Source of the DNA: WVZL01 sp041862375
Lineage (GTDB): Bacteria > Acidobacteriota > Aminicenantia > Aminicenantales > Aminicenantaceae
DNA length: 26,924 nucleotides
NCBI GenBank assembly: GCA_041862375.1
Contig: JBGVTE010000110.1
Location: forward strand, 1 to 26,924
Reading direction: 5' to 3'
Shown: positions 16,064-22,768 of the stretch, piece by piece
How positions within the stretch are numbered: the stretch's first letter is position 1
How the letters are laid out: the number at the start of each line of letters is the position of its first letter
Translations under genes and position numbers: made by a program
The notes under the pieces: generated by a model
Seen by the model: the letters and a program-made list of their open reading frames with translations, nothing else
Databases searched by the model: none
Told to the model about the DNA's origin: nothing

Positions 16064-16272
16064 TTTACCTGTATTTTTCTCATTAAAATATCTGTTTTAA
16101 AAAAGCGATCTAATTATAGGTATTTATTCTTTACCTTACAAGCAACAGCAGTCTGTACAATTTATCGCATTCCTGTTAATTTTGAATTCATCTATCTCAT
16201 CCTTGTTTCTTCCTGATAGAGATCTTAAGAGAACAAAGTAAGCATCTTTTTTTCGTGATAAATGATCAAGCG

Positions 16273-16407
16273 AGGGGGATATGTATTAGATAAGGGGGAT
16301 TAAATTAATTAATTTATTTTATGAAAAATATTAAAAAAATTAATTTATAAATTGATATTTTTAATTTTTTATGGTAAAAAGTTAAAAAAAATTAATTTAA
16401 GAAAAAA
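16273..16407 (+). other. Repeat-bearing, extremely AT-rich leader before the DUF2089 gene
   Basis: AGGGGGAT occurs at 16273-16280 and again at 16293-16300, 20 bases apart. From about 16301 to 16407 the sequence is almost pure A/T, with AAAAAAATTAATTTA recurring (about 16332-16347 and 16383-16399) and an inverted TTAATTTTTT between them. No ribosome site of normal type is present before the ATG at 16408. The rest of the gap 16064-16272 holds nothing I recognise. Confidence 0.5.
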
Positions 16408-16701
16408 ATGACTCAAGAATGGCGTGAATTAACTAAAATAACTCAGGGTGCCTCCATTACTGTAGAAAGAGTAAGGATAAAAGATAAAGATATTGCAGTA
16501 GAGGGAAATTTTGAACTGCCTCCCCTCGCCCGCCTGACGATGGAGGATCAGGTTTTTATCATGGCTTTTATTCGAAGCCACGGCTCGATTAAAGAAATGG
16601 AAGAATTATTCGACATCAGCTACCCGACAGTTAAAAACCGTCTGAAACGAATCACACAGCAACTCGAATTCGTCGAGATCAAACTTCCTGAATCGGAATA
16701 A
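16408..16701 (+). CDS. DUF2089-family small regulator (helix-turn-helix)
   Basis: 97 residues. ELPPLARLTMEDQVFIMAFIRSHGSIKEME is the DUF2089 core and the following FDISYPTVKNRLKRI is a Fis-like helix-turn-helix with the conserved SYPTVKNRL recognition helix. The N-terminal Cys ribbon of longer family members is absent; residues 18-38 keep only its last strands. The family probably binds DNA; the target is unknown. After the TAA the next frame (16703-16768) encodes the usual family tail, so this protein appears cut short by a one-base shift. No Shine-Dalgarno site; the leader is extremely AT-rich. It lies 105 bases before the convergent methyltransferase gene. Confidence 0.8.
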   Translation: MTQEWRELTKITQGASITVERVRIKDKDIAVEGNFELPPLARLTMEDQVFIMAFIRSHGSIKEMEELFDISYPTVKNRLKRITQQLEFVEIKLPESE

Positions 16702-16702
16702 A

Positions 16703-16768
16703 ATCTTGTCCCAGTTAGACAAGAGAGTAATAACAGGCGAAGAGGCTCTTGAAAATTTAAGAGGATAA
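16703..16768 (+). pseudogene. Out-of-frame SHOCT-like tail of the DUF2089 gene
   Basis: In the +1 frame relative to the gene, directly after its stop, the sequence reads ILSQLDKRVITGEEALENLR and G, then TAA at 16766-16768. This is the helical E-x-x-x-A-L tail often seen after such HTH domains (L-x-x-G-x-I-x-x-EEAL). Dropping the T of the TAA joins it to the upstream frame as ESE-K-ILSQ. Read error, mutation or recoding cannot be told apart here. Confidence 0.6.
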
Positions 16769-16806
16769 CAATAATCCCGTATAGATGAAAATCAAGACCT
16801 ATACTT

Positions 16807-17469
16807 TCACCTTTTTTTATAACTAATTGAAATCCCAGCCCAGCTTGAGCGATCAATAGTCGTCTCCATGTTGGGCAAGCTGTCCAGATAATCAAGAAAT
16901 TCTCTGGTCCAAAACATCCGCCTTCCTGATACGTTATGTGCGGCAAAACATCCCCCGACTTCAAGCTTTGGCAGTACATCTTTCAGGTAATTTATATACC
17001 AGTCTTTGTCAGCATCACAAAAAACAAAATCAAATGGGCCCTCTAATTTTGGTACGAGTTCATGGGCATCAGCAAGCCTGGCATCAATGTAATCTGAAAG
17101 CCCAGCTTCTCTAAAATTTGTTAAAGCCTTTTTGTAGCGCCATTCATTAATTTCAATTGTTATGAGTTTGCCTCCGGTTTTACTCAGCGCCCAGGCAATC
17201 CATATTGCCGAATGTCCCGTGGATGTTCCGATATCAAGAGCCTTTTTATAATTATGTTTAAGGATAAGATCATGCAAGATCCTTCCATCGCGTTCAGAAA
17301 CATTCATGTCTCTCCATTGGTATCTATGACTTTCAAGAAAGCTTTTGACCTTTTCATCAAGACTTCGACTTTCATCGGTCTTGGTGGAAAAACTCAATGC
17401 AACCGCTGTTAAACCCAATAATAGAAATAACGAAAACTTTAGAAAATCAAATTTGCATCTACGCTTCAC
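16807..17469 (-). CDS. O-methyltransferase (COMT-like) with N-terminal export/anchor segment
   Basis: 220 residues from a GTG start preceded by GGAGAG. Residues 1-26 are a basic start and a hydrophobic stretch (FLKFSLFLLLGLTAVALS), a signal peptide or anchor. The rest is a class I methyltransferase of the O-methyltransferase family 3 type: LDIGTSTGHSA at 78-88, acidic Glu106 in ITIEIN, DADK at 152-155 with a Tyr three residues on. The metal-site DN of the family is replaced by His-Asn (AHNV, 177-180). The paralogue is the C-terminal domain of the fusion at 2476-4656: both have MN-x4-RDG-x2-L-x-D before motif I, the same His-Asn and a G-(I/M)-SIS end. How SAM would be supplied outside the cytoplasm is unclear; if the segment is an inward-facing anchor there is no conflict. 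Confidence 0.85.
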   Translation of the reverse strand: MKRRCKFDFLKFSLFLLLGLTAVALSFSTKTDESRSLDEKVKSFLESHRYQWRDMNVSERDGRILHDLILKHNYKKALDIGTSTGHSAIWIAWALSKTGGKLITIEINEWRYKKALTNFREAGLSDYIDARLADAHELVPKLEGPFDFVFCDADKDWYINYLKDVLPKLEVGGCFAAHNVSGRRMFWTREFLDYLDSLPNMETTIDRSSWAGISISYKKR

Positions 17470-17670
17470 ATCTCTCTCCTTCTTTCAAGTCTTTTTTCCA
17501 ATATTTCAGCCCCTTAAATTCTTTTCAAATACACTAACATACTATTTTCTGAGTTGCAGTTCAAACACTAAAAATTCCTGGAACATAATACTTAACTGAT
17601 GAAATGATAAAAAGTTACATTTTAAGTCCTGGGATAAAAGACATATTCTGATGAATTAAGAAAAATATAA

Positions 17671-17895
17671 AAAGGGGATAAAATAACGGATGAAGAATTC
17701 AAATGGGACTTGTGGCGAGTTCCTGCAGCAGGTGGTGAAACTCAGAAGCTTGACTTGACAATGATTCAATTCTGGAACCCCAGCACCCACCCCGACGGCA
17801 AGTGTATCGCCTTCTCCTCATATGGAACCACGCGTCTAAAAGCCGATGTGTTGATGATGGAAAACATCCTGCCAGAAAAGAAAGCACAGAAATAA
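17671..17895 (+). pseudogene. C-terminal remnant of a PD40/TolB-like beta-propeller protein
   Basis: The frame opens after TAA at 17668 and reads LWRVPAAGGE, then FWNPSTHPDGKCIAFSSYGT and VLMMENILPE. This is the ending of WD40-like PD40 propellers, often at the C-terminus of larger sensor or kinase proteins (G-G-E ... HPDG-x2-IAF ... MEN-F/I-LP). There is no start codon with a ribosome site before it; TTG at 17710 is the first possible. The body of the protein is absent, so it is the 3' end of a lost gene. Confidence 0.65.
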
Positions 17896-17991
17896 TCTCA
17901 ATCCTAAAGATAGATGAGTATATGCCCATGTAGTTATTGGGACAGTTTTACTATTAACAAATCCACGATTAGTAAAAGAAAAAGAAATATA

Positions 17992-18792
17992 TTACCGCGA
18001 AAATAGCAGGAGTAGATTTTCCTGTGTAAAAGTCAATAAATCATCTCTCAGCTCGAGAAAAGGAGTAACATCATCCTCAACATCTCTCCATCTTAGCGAT
18101 TGGATCCTTTTATGGATAATCTCAATCCAATTGTTTTCATTTAACCTCACGAAATCTTCTTGTTTTTGAGCAATAGCGTTATTTAATAAAATAAAATTGG
18201 GCAACGTCTCTTTCCATTTCGACCGGAACCAGAAAATATCATACACATCCCGACCTTTGGTATATGGCCGAGTTAGTACTGCTGCTAATTTTGCTGCTAA
18301 CATCGAAGAAAGATCATAATGCTGAAGCAAAACAGGTAGATGAATATCGACGATTGTCTTCTCCCCTATCCAGCCGGGAGGAGGATTAATATCAATCTCA
18401 ATATGGATAGGAAATTTTTTAGTTTTTTGACTAGTAAGTCCAACTTCATACAGCAATTCAGAAAAGCGAACCATAACTCTTTGTACAGTCTTATCTTCCT
18501 TTAACTGGACTGTAAAAGAGTAACCCGCTTTCTCTAGAGCATTCTTAATTCTTTTCATTCGCTCTGAAAGAGCAGACGGACTCCAGCCTTCTCCTGCTGA
18601 GAAATCAAGATCTTCAGAGTATCTCCTGATACCATAGAGAAAACGCAGTGCCGTTCCTCCAACAAAATAGAGAGATGTGTTTATTCTTTCTTTCTGCATT
18701 AAAAAAAGAATATAATTCTGAAGATATTCTCTGAGGATATTTAATTTTTGTTCCTTTGCTTCCAAAGCTATTTGAAGAGCGATTTCTTTCAT
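17992..18792 (-). CDS. AbiEii/AbiGii-type nucleotidyltransferase toxin
   Basis: 266 residues. Nucleotidyltransferase motifs are intact: VGGTAL at 44-49 and SEDLDF at 59-64 with Asp61 and Asp63, then Lys168 in LAAKLAAVLTR and KGRDVYDIFWF at 179-189. In type IV AbiE systems this protein is the GTP-dependent nucleotidyltransferase that causes growth arrest; the partner upstream is the regulator/antitoxin. I chose the ATG at 18792, 61 bases after the antitoxin stop, with an AAGG upstream; a longer TTG start at 18879 would overlap the antitoxin but has no ribosome site. Confidence 0.88.
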   Translation of the reverse strand: MKEIALQIALEAKEQKLNILREYLQNYILFLMQKERINTSLYFVGGTALRFLYGIRRYSEDLDFSAGEGWSPSALSERMKRIKNALEKAGYSFTVQLKEDKTVQRVMVRFSELLYEVGLTSQKTKKFPIHIEIDINPPPGWIGEKTIVDIHLPVLLQHYDLSSMLAAKLAAVLTRPYTKGRDVYDIFWFRSKWKETLPNFILLNNAIAQKQEDFVRLNENNWIEIIHKRIQSLRWRDVEDDVTPFLELRDDLLTFTQENLLLLFSR

Positions 18793-18853
18793 GATAATTG
18801 CCTTTTTAATATGATTATATAAATTTGGGATGAACTTTTGTAAAACACAAACA

Positions 18854-19480
18854 CTATCTTTGTTCTCTAATATATTCAACGGTCATTTTTACTGCTTTAG
18901 GAAGCGCCTTTTTTCTAGTCTTTTGCACAAAAGATTCGAATTTTTTAAGGTCAAAATTGTCTAAGTTTTGAAGTCGCATTTCCTTTAGCCACTCGAAAGA
19001 AAATCTATTTCCCTGTATAAAAAGATAAATTTTATCCAGAAGCGCCTTCTCTGGAAAAGCAATACTGATCAAATGACCATCAGATTTAACCTGTGTATAC
19101 CCGGTAAAGAATGAAGGTTTAACATGATGGTAGATAAACAACCGATTCTGCGAAGCAAATTGAATGCCCCGCACAGTAGTTATGGAAGTAGGATTAGGTA
19201 CATACTCAGGAATCATTTCATAATATTGAAGCGCCCACTCCAACGATAAATAGGAAGGATGGACGACTCTGTTGGCAATCACCGGAAGAGGAATATCTTT
19301 CGAGCGATAGGGTTTTTCAATAAGGTACCATTCTCTCCGTATCTGAGAGATTTTTCCGGAATCTACCCATCGGGAAAGCTGCACTTGAATATGATGGCGG
19401 TCATCAGGAAAAATCTCTAACAGGGAAGAATGAAAGAGCGGTCTTTCTGCAAACTCAAAAAGGAAATCTTTCCATTTCAT
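18854..19480 (-). CDS. AbiEi-type antitoxin/transcriptional regulator
   Basis: 208 residues. The N-terminus (about 14-55) is a winged helix: a helical FPDDRHHIQVQLSRWVDSGK, then KISQIRREWYLI as wing. The rest reads like the AbiEi C-terminal domain: RVVHPSYLSLEWALQYY, TTVRGIQFASQNRLFIYHH, AFPEKALLDKIYLFIQGN. It stands immediately upstream of the AbiEii gene and likely represses the pair by binding the inverted repeat right before its start. No Shine-Dalgarno site precedes the ATG, so translation may be leaderless or weak, as expected for a tightly tuned antitoxin. Confidence 0.85.
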   Translation of the reverse strand: MKWKDFLFEFAERPLFHSSLLEIFPDDRHHIQVQLSRWVDSGKISQIRREWYLIEKPYRSKDIPLPVIANRVVHPSYLSLEWALQYYEMIPEYVPNPTSITTVRGIQFASQNRLFIYHHVKPSFFTGYTQVKSDGHLISIAFPEKALLDKIYLFIQGNRFSFEWLKEMRLQNLDNFDLKKFESFVQKTRKKALPKAVKMTVEYIREQR

Positions 19481-19483
19481 AGT

Positions 19484-19518
19484 AATAACTTAACATATTA
19501 GTTTAGTTATTGCAATAA
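19484..19518. promoter_or_regulatory. Palindromic operator candidate of the AbiE pair
   Basis: TTATTGCAATAA at 19507-19518 is a perfect 12-base palindrome. AATAAC at 19484-19489 also pairs with GTTATT at 19506-19511 across 16 bases. Both lie within 40 bases upstream of the AbiEi start; AbiEi proteins bind inverted repeats in their own promoters. Confidence 0.55.
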
Positions 19519-19527
19519 TAAATTTGA

Positions 19528-19671
19528 ATCATCGCCTTCATCGAAGAGACTAAGATCATCGACAGGATTATCCCGCATCTTAATCTGACTTTTGCTGCAG
19601 AACGCCCGCCTCCACTCCAAGCCCAGCCTCAACTGGCTATGGCTGCTGAGGAAAGGGTGGAATATCTATAA
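19528..19671 (+). pseudogene. C-terminal remnant of a transposase
   Basis: From just after a TGA, 47 codons read IIAFIEETKIIDRIIPHLNL, then TFAAERPPP and AAEERVEYL and a stop at 19669. The I-x-FIE-x2-K-x-IDRII-x-HL block followed by a Pro-rich stretch is the usual end of IS91-like or zinc-binding transposases. No other part of the enzyme is seen. The remaining 19672-19898 contains nothing recognised. Confidence 0.55.
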
Positions 19672-19898
19672 AAGTCGAAACAATGTGATTTAGAGGGCGA
19701 AGTCTATTCTGTATTTACCTTATTCTGGCATTTCTGCTGATTTTTTCTAATAATCGCGAATTTTCATTTACAGGATATGTCTCTTCTATTTTTTGTTATC
19801 TACAGAGCAGGTCAGAAGGTGGAAGTTTAATAAAAAAGAGCCAAATTCAATGCAGTCCCAAAACACAATTTTCTATGTTTAAAACGAGAATACAAAGA

Positions 19899-20750
19899 TT
19901 ACCTTATGTAGAGAAAGAGGGTGTGATTGCTTCCCATCTTATCTTTCATAGACATAGTCTCTACCTCTTTATCCTCCCAGCCTGGAATTCTGTAGTTGTG
20001 TGAAACCACATAGACTCCTGGTCTTAGTTGCCGCTCAAATTTTGGCCGCAACAGTTCATTTGATTCAGGCAGTAGATAAAGAGTAACCACTGTTGCTTCC
20101 GAAATATCAGCTTTCATAGCATCTCCCAGAAGAAACGTGACCAGCTTCTCCACGCCGGCTTTTTTTGCATTATTGTTAGATTCTCTGATCCTTTGAGGAA
20201 TAATATCTATGCCGACTCCATTTGTTCCGTACTTTTTTGCAGCTTCGATAACAACCCGTCCATCGCCACACCCGATGTCGTACAGGACATCGCTTTCATC
20301 AACTTGGGCTAGTTCAAGCATCTTGTCGACAACTTCCATGGGAGTTGATAGATAGGGCGCCAGGTCCACAGCATCCTTCCTCCCGTGGGAGCCCTCGTAA
20401 ATCATGATCAGGTTGTTTTCGTCATAACGGAATGAATAGGGCATTCCTGGAGATAGGCGACGTGTGATCTCCCGTCCGAGCTGATCGAATCTGATATCCA
20501 TGGTTACCTTACTCGGATAGCGGTGGATTCCACCTGCATTCAGTCTCATTCTTTTCGGCTCGTCAAAGGGATTACCAGGCTTGATTCTGTAATTGATGAC
20601 TCCCTTAGTTGCATTCCGTATGGTGATCGCACTGCCTTCCTCATAAGAGTAATCCTTCCCTCTGTCCCCATTCCCAGTAGTCAACAAAATGACTGCCAGG
20701 CACAATCCCACGAGGCTAACCAGAAGCACGATCTCAAACTTACGCTTCAT
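19899..20750 (-). CDS. Membrane-anchored SAM-dependent methyltransferase, FAM173/ATPSCKMT-like
   Basis: 283 residues. One membrane segment at about 6-24, then a strand-rich region (35-120, ITIRNATKGVINYRIKP and so on) with no known domain. From about 130 the methyltransferase begins: PYLSTP just before it, LYDIGCGDGRVVIEAAKKYG at 156-175, ID at 181-182, LGD at 208-210, and VVTLYLLPESNELLRP at 221-236. The pre-motif and the LYLLPESN block resemble the lysine methyltransferase family that includes mitochondrial FAM173 proteins, also membrane-anchored. A protein substrate is therefore likely, but which side of the membrane the enzyme faces is uncertain. GAGGGTG lies before the ATG. It stands alone downstream of a broken small gene. 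Confidence 0.82.
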   Translation of the reverse strand: MKRKFEIVLLVSLVGLCLAVILLTTGNGDRGKDYSYEEGSAITIRNATKGVINYRIKPGNPFDEPKRMRLNAGGIHRYPSKVTMDIRFDQLGREITRRLSPGMPYSFRYDENNLIMIYEGSHGRKDAVDLAPYLSTPMEVVDKMLELAQVDESDVLYDIGCGDGRVVIEAAKKYGTNGVGIDIIPQRIRESNNNAKKAGVEKLVTFLLGDAMKADISEATVVTLYLLPESNELLRPKFERQLRPGVYVVSHNYRIPGWEDKEVETMSMKDKMGSNHTLFLYIR

Positions 20751-20784
20751 TAGTTACACCCTCTAAATTCCTTTCTTGAATTTA

Positions 20785-21065
20785 CTACTGCTCTTTACTG
20801 AATATCTTCTCTGCAGAGCAGCCAATTTCTCTTTGTTTACAATATTTACAGGCAAAGGAACCTCTTACTATCGCGTTTCCTCCAAAGGCAAAAAATATTA
20901 AGATGATAAGCATTATCCATATGAATAAATTTTTGAGGAAGATTATACCAAACATAAATACGGAAATCGAATTTAAAATATCAGCATAAGCATCTTTTTT
21001 TACCTCAGACTGTGCAACTGATTCATAAAGGTCATCTACTTACAGCCAAATTTTAGCGTTGACAT
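20785..21065 (-). pseudogene. Frameshifted small membrane protein with CKYCKQREIGC C-terminus
   Basis: An ATG at 21063-21065 has a perfect GGAGGA five bases upstream but after MSTLKFGCK meets TAG. One base out of frame, from 21039, coding continues as VDDLYESVAQSEVKKDAYAD, a long hydrophobic helix, and FACKYCKQREIGCSAEK to a stop at 20785. The joined product would be about 92 residues: soluble N-terminal part, one or two membrane spans, and a Cys-containing tail (C-x2-C ... GC-x-A) resembling small membrane proteins of unknown function. The strong ribosome site and the coding-like downstream frame argue for a recent frameshift or a sequencing error. Confidence 0.6.
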
Positions 21066-21202
21066 CAATATCCTCCAATGATAAAAGCTATAGGTTGGAC
21101 ATTTCTTTAAAATCTAACAAAGAGAGCATGTTTGGATTATAAGAAATTTCCTCTCGCCACACATTATACACATCAATTGCTCAGAGGTCGGAGGAGAGAA
21201 AA

Positions 21203-22495
21203 ATGGCTTTAAGTAAGAAGGATTTCGAAGGAAAAGAGATGAATTGCGACGATTACACTTTGGTTGATTTTTCGAGTTTCGAAAGCGATGACCTTTTTGA
21301 TGTTGCTGACTATTTCTGGGAGTATGTTTCTGACGGTATAAGAAAACAGTATATGGTGTATGGCCAGCCAATGATGTCGAGTCCAAAAGTTGAATTCGAG
21401 GTCTTTGACCGGAACACGAATTCAGTACGCACGTTCTTAAATTTCTGTTCATATAACTACCTTGCATATTCTGTGCACCCGGAAGTCATAGAAGCTGTAC
21501 AGGATGCACTCAATACATTCGGAACTGGAGCTGTATCAGCGCCTTTGCTCAGTGGATATTCTGGTTTACTGCTCAGGCTGGAAGAGAAAATTGCTGAATT
21601 GAAAGGGAAGGAATCTGCTGTCGTATTCTCCACAGGTTATGCGACCAATTTAGGAATACTGTCAGCACTCCTCAGGCCCGGTGATGTTGCTGTGATGGAT
21701 ATTTTATCTCATGCCTCTATCTATGACGGCGTCAGATTATCAGGTGCTGATATCAAGGTTTTTGCTCACAACAATCCCAAACAACTGGAAAAAACTCTTA
21801 AAAGTTTGAATACAAAAAGGGTAATAGTCTGTGTGGAGGGCGTGTACAGCATGGACGGAGATCTTGCAAACCTCCCTGAATTAATACCTATCTGCAAAAA
21901 GTACGGTGCCAAAATATTAGTGGATGAAGCTCATGCGTCTCTTGTGTTTGGAGAAAAGGGAGGAGGAGTAGCCGAGCATTTTGGCCTTGAAGATAAAGTC
22001 GATATCTCAATCGGCACTTTCAGTAAATCATTCGGAGCTATTGGCGGGTATGCTGCAGGAAAGGAAAAACTCATGACTTATCTCAGGATGTTTGCAAGGT
22101 CATATGTATTTTCCTGTGCCATGGCTCCCCATACTGCTGCCGGGATACTTAAAATCCTTGAGATATTCGAAAAAGACAAATCTGCCCGTGAAAGATTATG
22201 GGAAAACACTCGATACATGCATGCAAAACTCAAGGAAGCCGGGCTTGATATTGCCAACACAAAATCACAAGTAATCCCGGTTATGGCAGGAACCGATTTA
22301 AGACTCCGTGAAATAAGCAAAAGGATTCAACAGAGAGGGCTATACACGGGCGTTGTAACCTACCCAGCCGTATCCAAGAATAAAACCAGGCTAAGGCTCT
22401 CGGTTTCATCAGCTCACACCAGGGAACAGATGGATAAGTGCGTGAGTATACTCAAGGAAGTCTATAAGAGCATGGAACCCTCAAAGCAAACTTAA
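21203..22495 (+). CDS. Alpha-oxoamine synthase (PLP-dependent; serine palmitoyltransferase/BioF/Kbl family)
   Basis: 430 residues. Fold-type I PLP enzyme of the alpha-oxoamine synthase family, which condenses an amino acid with an acyl-CoA or acyl-ACP and loses CO2. Seen motifs: NFCSYNYLA at 80-89, GTGAVSAPLLSGY at 107-119, SHASIYDG at 169-176 with His170 to stack on PLP, VDEAHASLVFG at 240-250 with Asp241 and His244, and GTFSKSFGAIGGY at 271-283 with Lys275 for the Schiff base. The N-terminal extension of about 75 residues before NFCSYNYL and the YGQP-x-MSSP segment are longer than in typical BioF or Kbl and more like serine palmitoyltransferase-type enzymes, so sphingoid-base synthesis is possible but unproven. 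GGAGGAG precedes the ATG. An SDR remnant follows directly. Confidence 0.87.
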   Translation: MALSKKDFEGKEMNCDDYTLVDFSSFESDDLFDVADYFWEYVSDGIRKQYMVYGQPMMSSPKVEFEVFDRNTNSVRTFLNFCSYNYLAYSVHPEVIEAVQDALNTFGTGAVSAPLLSGYSGLLLRLEEKIAELKGKESAVVFSTGYATNLGILSALLRPGDVAVMDILSHASIYDGVRLSGADIKVFAHNNPKQLEKTLKSLNTKRVIVCVEGVYSMDGDLANLPELIPICKKYGAKILVDEAHASLVFGEKGGGVAEHFGLEDKVDISIGTFSKSFGAIGGYAAGKEKLMTYLRMFARSYVFSCAMAPHTAAGILKILEIFEKDKSARERLWENTRYMHAKLKEAGLDIANTKSQVIPVMAGTDLRLREISKRIQQRGLYTGVVTYPAVSKNKTRLRLSVSSAHTREQMDKCVSILKEVYKSMEPSKQT

Positions 22496-22496
22496 A

Positions 22497-22670
22497 TGTC
22501 CAAAGACGGCCACAGAGGAAGAGCTTAAAGCTTTCATACATTCATTCCCGATTCAAAGGCTCGGCTTTCCAGAAGAAATTGGAGACCTCGTAGTCTTCCT
22601 CTGTTTAGATAGAGCCTCTTATATTACCGGGGCCTCCATCGACATCAACGGTGGGGATTTTTTGATTTAA
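22497..22670 (+). pseudogene. C-terminal remnant of an SDR (3-oxoacyl-ACP reductase-like) gene
   Basis: Right after the synthase stop, in another frame, the sequence reads FPIQRLGFPEEIGDLVVFLC, then SYITGASIDINGGDF and a TAA at 22668. P-x2-RLG-PEEI-x-DLV-x-FL and SYITG-x2-x-x-I-x-GG are the conserved end of short-chain dehydrogenases/reductases. The Rossmann loop and catalytic Tyr-x3-Lys are gone, so only about 58 codons survive. No start site is present. Confidence 0.8.
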
Positions 22671-22768
22671 ATGGTACACATTTCTATTCAGTTTTGACCT
22701 CACTCTATTCCTGTGTTATAAGTCTTTTTGGGGGAGAAGCAATAAAAAAAAGGAAGGAGATACAAATA

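Noticed and set aside
15329..16216. Plus-strand frames opposite and beyond the cytoplasmic methyltransferase
   Set aside because: No motif or start signal; overlap a gene with an intact SAM-binding motif.
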